Shown: piece after piece, positions 60,904-64,000 of the stretch
Position numbering within the stretch: position 1 is the first letter of the stretch
Layout of the letters: each line of letters starts with the position of its first letter
Assembly (NCBI RefSeq): GCF_043633585.1
Contig: NZ_CP141832.1
Span: 868,001 to 932,000, forward strand
Reading direction: 5' to 3'
Origin: Lacrimispora sinapis
Lineage (GTDB): Bacteria; Bacillota; Clostridia; Lachnospirales; Lachnospiraceae
Length of the DNA stretch: 64,000 nucleotides
Program-made: the position numbers and the translations under genes
Notes under the pieces: generated by a model
Database searches by the model: none
The model's input: the letters and a program-made list of their open reading frames with translations, nothing else
What the model was told of the DNA's origin: nothing

Positions 60904-61266
60904 CTTTATATCAAAAAAACGCAATAATATGGGCAATAACCGCAAAGCGGATTGCCAAATCTTAAAACTGGTGGTATTGTTGCCTTGTCAAAGGAAGTAA
61001 CAAATTCATCTCTTGGTTCGGCGTTCCAATTCTGAAGTCATATCTTTTTACTCTAATCCAATTCGCACAGGCAGCGGGAATCAGCCGAATCCGCTGCCTG
61101 TATTTTATTGAGAATTCCCTATATTTGTAAGAAATGGTAAAAAAATTGTCAGAAATAATCCGAAAAATTTAGGGAAATATAAGGAATTATTCCTGATTTT
61201 AAAGAGAGTCTATGATACAATGAAGTTAGTAATATCAAACTCTAATAAAAAGGAGACAGTGAGCGG
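60904..61266 (+). ncRNA. Possible small structured RNA in a 363-base gap
   Basis: No open frame is seen. GGCAAT-AA-CCGC-AAA-GCGG-ATTGCC (60932-60956) forms a nested hairpin. About 110 bases later ACAGGCAGCGG pairs with CCGCTGCCTGT and is followed by ATTTTATT (61067-61109), a good terminator. A terminator with no gene before it suggests either a long 3' end of the LytTR transcript or an independent RNA. No known riboswitch class is recognised. After 61110 lies the AT-rich promoter region of the glycosyltransferase gene. Confidence 0.35.
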
Positions 61267-61983
61267 ATGAAAATCAAAAGATTGTTGAGATATATATTGT
61301 TTTTATTTGTCACGGTTTGTCTTTTGACCGGATTCACTGTGGCGCATAAAGGCTATGAGCTTTACCGGCAGGCACTGCAGACGGAGAGCCTGACAAAACA
61401 GGTTAAAGCCATACGGGATAAGGAGGGCTTCACCTCTTTTGAGGATTTACCCGATGTGTATGTAAATGCAGTTATTTCTGTGGAAGACCATCGGTTTTTT
61501 AAGCATCATGGAATCGACCCGATAGCCATTGGACGTGCGGTCCTGCATGATATCCAGGCAGGCCGGTATGTGGAAGGCGGAAGCACCATAACCCAGCAGC
61601 TGGCAAAGAATCTGTATTTTGACCAGGAAAAAGAGCTTACCAGAAAAGCAGCGGAAGTTTTTATGGCGTTGGAGCTGGAGAAGCATTATACAAAAGATGA
61701 AATATTTGAATTGTATGTAAACTGTATATATTTTGGGGACGGGTATTACAGCGTCGGAGAAGCCAGTGAGGGTTATTTTAAAAAGGTACCAAGGGATATG
61801 AGTGTTTACGAAAGCACCCTCCTGGCAGGTGTTCCCAATGCACCGTCAAAATATTCACCGGCGAAAAATCTCAAGCTTGCCCAAAAGCGTCAGAAAAAGG
61901 TGATTGCAAGAATGGAAGCCTGCGGATATTTTTCGGCGGAGGAAGCAGAAACCATATCAGAACAGATTGTCGCTTCCAATTGA
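61267..61983 (+). CDS. Monofunctional peptidoglycan glycosyltransferase (GT51)
   Basis: The 238-residue protein has one N-terminal membrane anchor (about 7-27) and a GT51 domain with VEDHRFFKHHGID (catalytic Glu), GGSTITQQLAKNLYF, ALELEKHYTKDEIFELYVN and GYYSVGEAS. It polymerises lipid II into glycan strands. It lacks a transpeptidase domain, as in MtgA-type enzymes. AAGGAG lies 10 bases before the ATG. Confidence 0.93.
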   Translation: MKIKRLLRYILFLFVTVCLLTGFTVAHKGYELYRQALQTESLTKQVKAIRDKEGFTSFEDLPDVYVNAVISVEDHRFFKHHGIDPIAIGRAVLHDIQAGRYVEGGSTITQQLAKNLYFDQEKELTRKAAEVFMALELEKHYTKDEIFELYVNCIYFGDGYYSVGEASEGYFKKVPRDMSVYESTLLAGVPNAPSKYSPAKNLKLAQKRQKKVIARMEACGYFSAEEAETISEQIVASN

Positions 61984-62089
61984 TTTTACTTGAAGATTGA
62001 TGGAATGGACGGTATAATAGAAGCAGAGCAGAGTACATTTGGGGAAGGCACTGTTTCACAGGATGTTACAGGGAAAGAGGGGAGACCGT

Positions 62090-62302
62090 ATGGAGGATAA
62101 GAGATTATACAACAAGATCATGCTGATATCGTTTTGTTTGATTGTGGTATTGCTTTGTGCCGGTTCCTACAGCTACTTTAAAGGCAGCAAAATCACACCG
62201 GAAATAAATAGTCCGGTAAAGAATGCCAAGGTTCTTATATGGGAAGGCTTAGGGGAAAATCCGGTTGACGAAAATCCTGTTGTTACGAATCCTTTTTCAT
62301 AG
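62090..62302 (+). CDS. Small single-pass membrane protein, unknown
   Basis: This 70-residue protein has one hydrophobic segment (about 10-28, MLISFCLIVVLLCAGSYSY) and an acidic, Asn/Pro-rich tail ending NPVVTNPFS. ATG 62090 has GAGGGGAG upstream; the longer frame starts without a ribosome site. It lies 106 bases after the glycosyltransferase gene and may share its transcript. I do not recognise a family. Confidence 0.55.
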   Translation: MEDKRLYNKIMLISFCLIVVLLCAGSYSYFKGSKITPEINSPVKNAKVLIWEGLGENPVDENPVVTNPFS

Positions 62303-62332
62303 GAATAAGGGCAGGCAATGATTGATGAAATC

Positions 62333-62394
62333 AGATACCAGAAAGGTATGGGTGTTCCTACGGGATGCGTATGACTGCTTCTGGTATCTTTTTT
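62333..62394 (+). terminator. Terminator before larB
   Basis: AGATACCAGAA (62333-62343) pairs with TTCTGGTATCT (62379-62389) followed by TTTTT; the long loop holds a further weak pairing. Confidence 0.7.
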
Positions 62395-62416
62395 GATATA
62401 GGAAAGGTTGGGGATT

Positions 62417-63169
62417 ATGGACATAAGAAACATGCTGAACCTGGTTAAGAACGGAGAAATGGACATAGAGGCAGCATTAAAGCTGCTGAAAGATCTTCCT
62501 TACGAGGAACTTGGCTTTGCCAAGCTGGATCATCACAGGGGACTCCGTTCCGGTTTTGGAGAAACGGTATTCTGCCAGGGCAAGCCGGACCCCTATCTGA
62601 TGGAGATCTATCAAAAGTTATATGAAAGAGATGGCGAAGTTTTTGGCACGAGGGCATCAAAGGAACAGTTTGAGCTGATTAAACCCATTGTACCGGGGGT
62701 GACCTATGATCCTATTTCCAAAATCTTAAAGGCGGAGCGTCCCGGAAAGAAAAAAAAGGGCTGGGTATCGGTTTGTACCGGCGGGACTGCTGATATTCCG
62801 GTTGCGGAAGAGGCAGCGCAGACCGCGGAGTATTTCGGCTGTTACGTGGACCGGATCTATGATGTGGGAGTCGCCGGAATTCACCGGCTTCTGGCTCAGA
62901 GGGAGCGGTTTGAAAAGGCCAACTGCATTGTTGCCGTGGCGGGAATGGAGGGGGCGCTTGGTACCGTGATCGCTGGTCTGGCAGACTGTCCGGTCATTGC
63001 GGTGCCTACCTCCGTAGGGTACGGCGCAAGCTTTCATGGGCTGTCGGCACTGCTTACTATGTTGAATTCCTGTGCCAATGGGATTACCGTGGTCAATATT
63101 GATAACGGCTACGGGGCAGGCTATTCGGCAACACAAATCAATCGACTGGCGGAGAGAGAATATGAATAA
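62417..63169 (+). CDS. larB: Nickel pincer cofactor biosynthesis protein LarB
   Basis: The 250-residue protein has the LarB pattern: LDHHRGLRSGFGETVFCQGK, VSVCTGGTADIPVAEEAA, YDVGVAGIHRLL, VAVAGMEGALGTVIAGL and PVIAVPTSVGYGASFHG, related to PurE. It carboxylates nicotinic acid adenine dinucleotide in the first step of nickel-pincer nucleotide synthesis. It overlaps the larC start by 8 bases. larE and the user enzyme larA are not in the window. Confidence 0.94.
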   Translation: MDIRNMLNLVKNGEMDIEAALKLLKDLPYEELGFAKLDHHRGLRSGFGETVFCQGKPDPYLMEIYQKLYERDGEVFGTRASKEQFELIKPIVPGVTYDPISKILKAERPGKKKKGWVSVCTGGTADIPVAEEAAQTAEYFGCYVDRIYDVGVAGIHRLLAQRERFEKANCIVAVAGMEGALGTVIAGLADCPVIAVPTSVGYGASFHGLSALLTMLNSCANGITVVNIDNGYGAGYSATQINRLAEREYE

Positions 63170-64000
63170 AATACTGTATTTGGAATGTAATTCAGGTATT
63201 AGCGGAGATATGACGGTAGGGGCACTTCTGGATCTGGGTGCGGACCGTGATGTGCTTTTAAAGGCTTTGGACAGCCTGGGCGTGGGCGGATATCATCTCC
63301 ATTTTGGAAGAACGAAGAAATGCGGAATTGATGCTTATGATTTTCATGTCCATCTGGAAGAGGAGCATGAGGGAGCCCATGGTCATGAGCACACCCATGA
63401 GCACCTTCACCGAAATTTACATGACATCAATCAGATCATTGACCGTGTGGATTCCAATGATCGTGTAAAAACCATGGCGAAACGAATGTTTGAGATCGTT
63501 GCAGAAGCCGAGTCAAAGGCTCACGGAATTCCGGTTTCAGAAGTTCATTTTCATGAGGTAGGGGCCATTGATTCCATTGTGGATATTGTTGGAACAGCAG
63601 TCTGCATCGACAATCTGGGCCTGACGGATATTGTGGTATCTCCTTTATCGGAAGGCTTTGGAACCGTCCGCTGCCAGCATGGGATCATTCCGGTCCCCGT
63701 TCCTGCCACGGCAAACATTGCTTCAAAATATAGATTGAAGCTGCGGTTTACAGACAACCATGGGGAGATGGTAACGCCCACGGGAGCCGCCATTGCGGCA
63801 GCCCTGCGCACAAGGGAGGAATTGCCTTCCTCCTGCCGCATTTTAAACACAGGGCTGGGTGCGGGAAAGAAGAATTTTGACCATGCCAATATCCTTCGCG
63901 CCATGATTCTCGAAGAAGCGGGAACGGATGAAGAGATGTGGATTTTAGAGGCCAACATTGACGACTGCAGCGGAGAGATGCTTGGCTTTGCCATGGAATC
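63162..64000 (+). CDS. larC: Nickel insertion protein LarC (3' end outside window)
   Basis: The first 279 codons are present: LYLECNSGISGDMTVGALLDLGA, a histidine-rich loop (HGHEHTHEHLHRNLHD, about residues 73-88) likely to bind nickel, VHFHEVGAIDSIVDIVG, and GVTP-type MVTPTGAAIAAAL, ending in the ILEANIDDCSGE segment. LarC inserts nickel into the pincer cofactor using CTP. In L. plantarum it is made by a programmed frameshift, but here the frame stays open to the window edge. ATG 63162 follows GGAGAGAG. Confidence 0.93.
   Translation, partial: MNKILYLECNSGISGDMTVGALLDLGADRDVLLKALDSLGVGGYHLHFGRTKKCGIDAYDFHVHLEEEHEGAHGHEHTHEHLHRNLHDINQIIDRVDSNDRVKTMAKRMFEIVAEAESKAHGIPVSEVHFHEVGAIDSIVDIVGTAVCIDNLGLTDIVVSPLSEGFGTVRCQHGIIPVPVPATANIASKYRLKLRFTDNHGEMVTPTGAAIAAALRTREELPSSCRILNTGLGAGKKNFDHANILRAMILEEAGTDEEMWILEANIDDCSGEMLGFAME

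Overview
The window looks like the chromosome of a spore-forming Clostridia, most likely Lachnospiraceae of the Lacrimispora / [Clostridium] saccharolyticum type. The basis is the spoIVB-spo0A junction at the left edge, the low-to-medium GC codon style, the many families typical of that group, and a Tn4451-style mobilizable element. The genus is inferred; no rRNA is present to confirm it.

Layout: 0-7.5 kb holds the 3' end of spoIVB, spo0A (with 0A boxes upstream), glycogen synthase glgA and a run of housekeeping genes (HD hydrolase, YuiD-like protein, CmpB-like membrane protein, maf, HAD phosphatase, PrsA-like lipoprotein, small membrane protein). 7.6-17.6 kb carries an M18 aminopeptidase, a DUF5721-like protein, htpG behind a CIRCE operator, degV, a CapA-like protein, a YhcC-type radical SAM protein, galK and a cytidylate-kinase-like protein. 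17.6-24.8 kb is an oxidative/electrophile-stress zone: ABM monooxygenase, nitroreductase and MarR regulator; two Cys-type glutathione peroxidases with an OhrR-type regulator and a good OhrR box; a BBE-like flavoenzyme; an S51 peptidase; a WYL regulator; an MBL-fold hydrolase. A three-LysM, repeat-rich protein with a sigma-K-like promoter follows.

26.6-34.8 kb is an integrative mobilizable element of about 8.2 kb: large serine recombinase, small protein, relaxase, MobC, a structured non-coding region, a cargo operon (TetR, HelD-like helicase, orphan acyl carrier protein, cysteine-less HMA-like peptide) and TnpV. It is inserted in the loop of the Rho-independent terminator of the LysM gene, whose two stem halves now lie 8.2 kb apart. 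14-bp inverted repeats mark the ends. The TetR gene sits behind a 40-bp palindrome that overlaps its own promoter.

34.8-38 kb is a scar region: a DJ-1/PfpI remnant, a BlaI/M56 (BlaR1-like) pair with a small exported protein, a divergent BlaI-type promoter now driving a frameshifted exported peptide, and tRNA-Ser(CGA). 38-45 kb carries an HPr-like protein without the active histidine, a ClC antiporter, a membrane-anchored amidase, a C_GCAxxG_C_C protein, a YwaF-like protein, a complete polar amino acid ABC importer and a GNAT acetyltransferase.

45.5-53.6 kb is a heme/siroheme precursor operon (hemA, precorrin-2 dehydrogenase, hemC, cobA-hemD fusion, hemL; hemB is absent) followed by a flavodoxin-like gene and ftsH. 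53.7-57.5 kb has a radical SAM gene and an AraC regulator divergent from uxuA-uxuB (hexuronate catabolism). 57.7-64 kb has a chemoreceptor, a small protein with a sigma-G-like promoter, a LytTR regulator, a monofunctional glycosyltransferase, and larB plus the start of larC (nickel-pincer cofactor synthesis), cut by the window edge.
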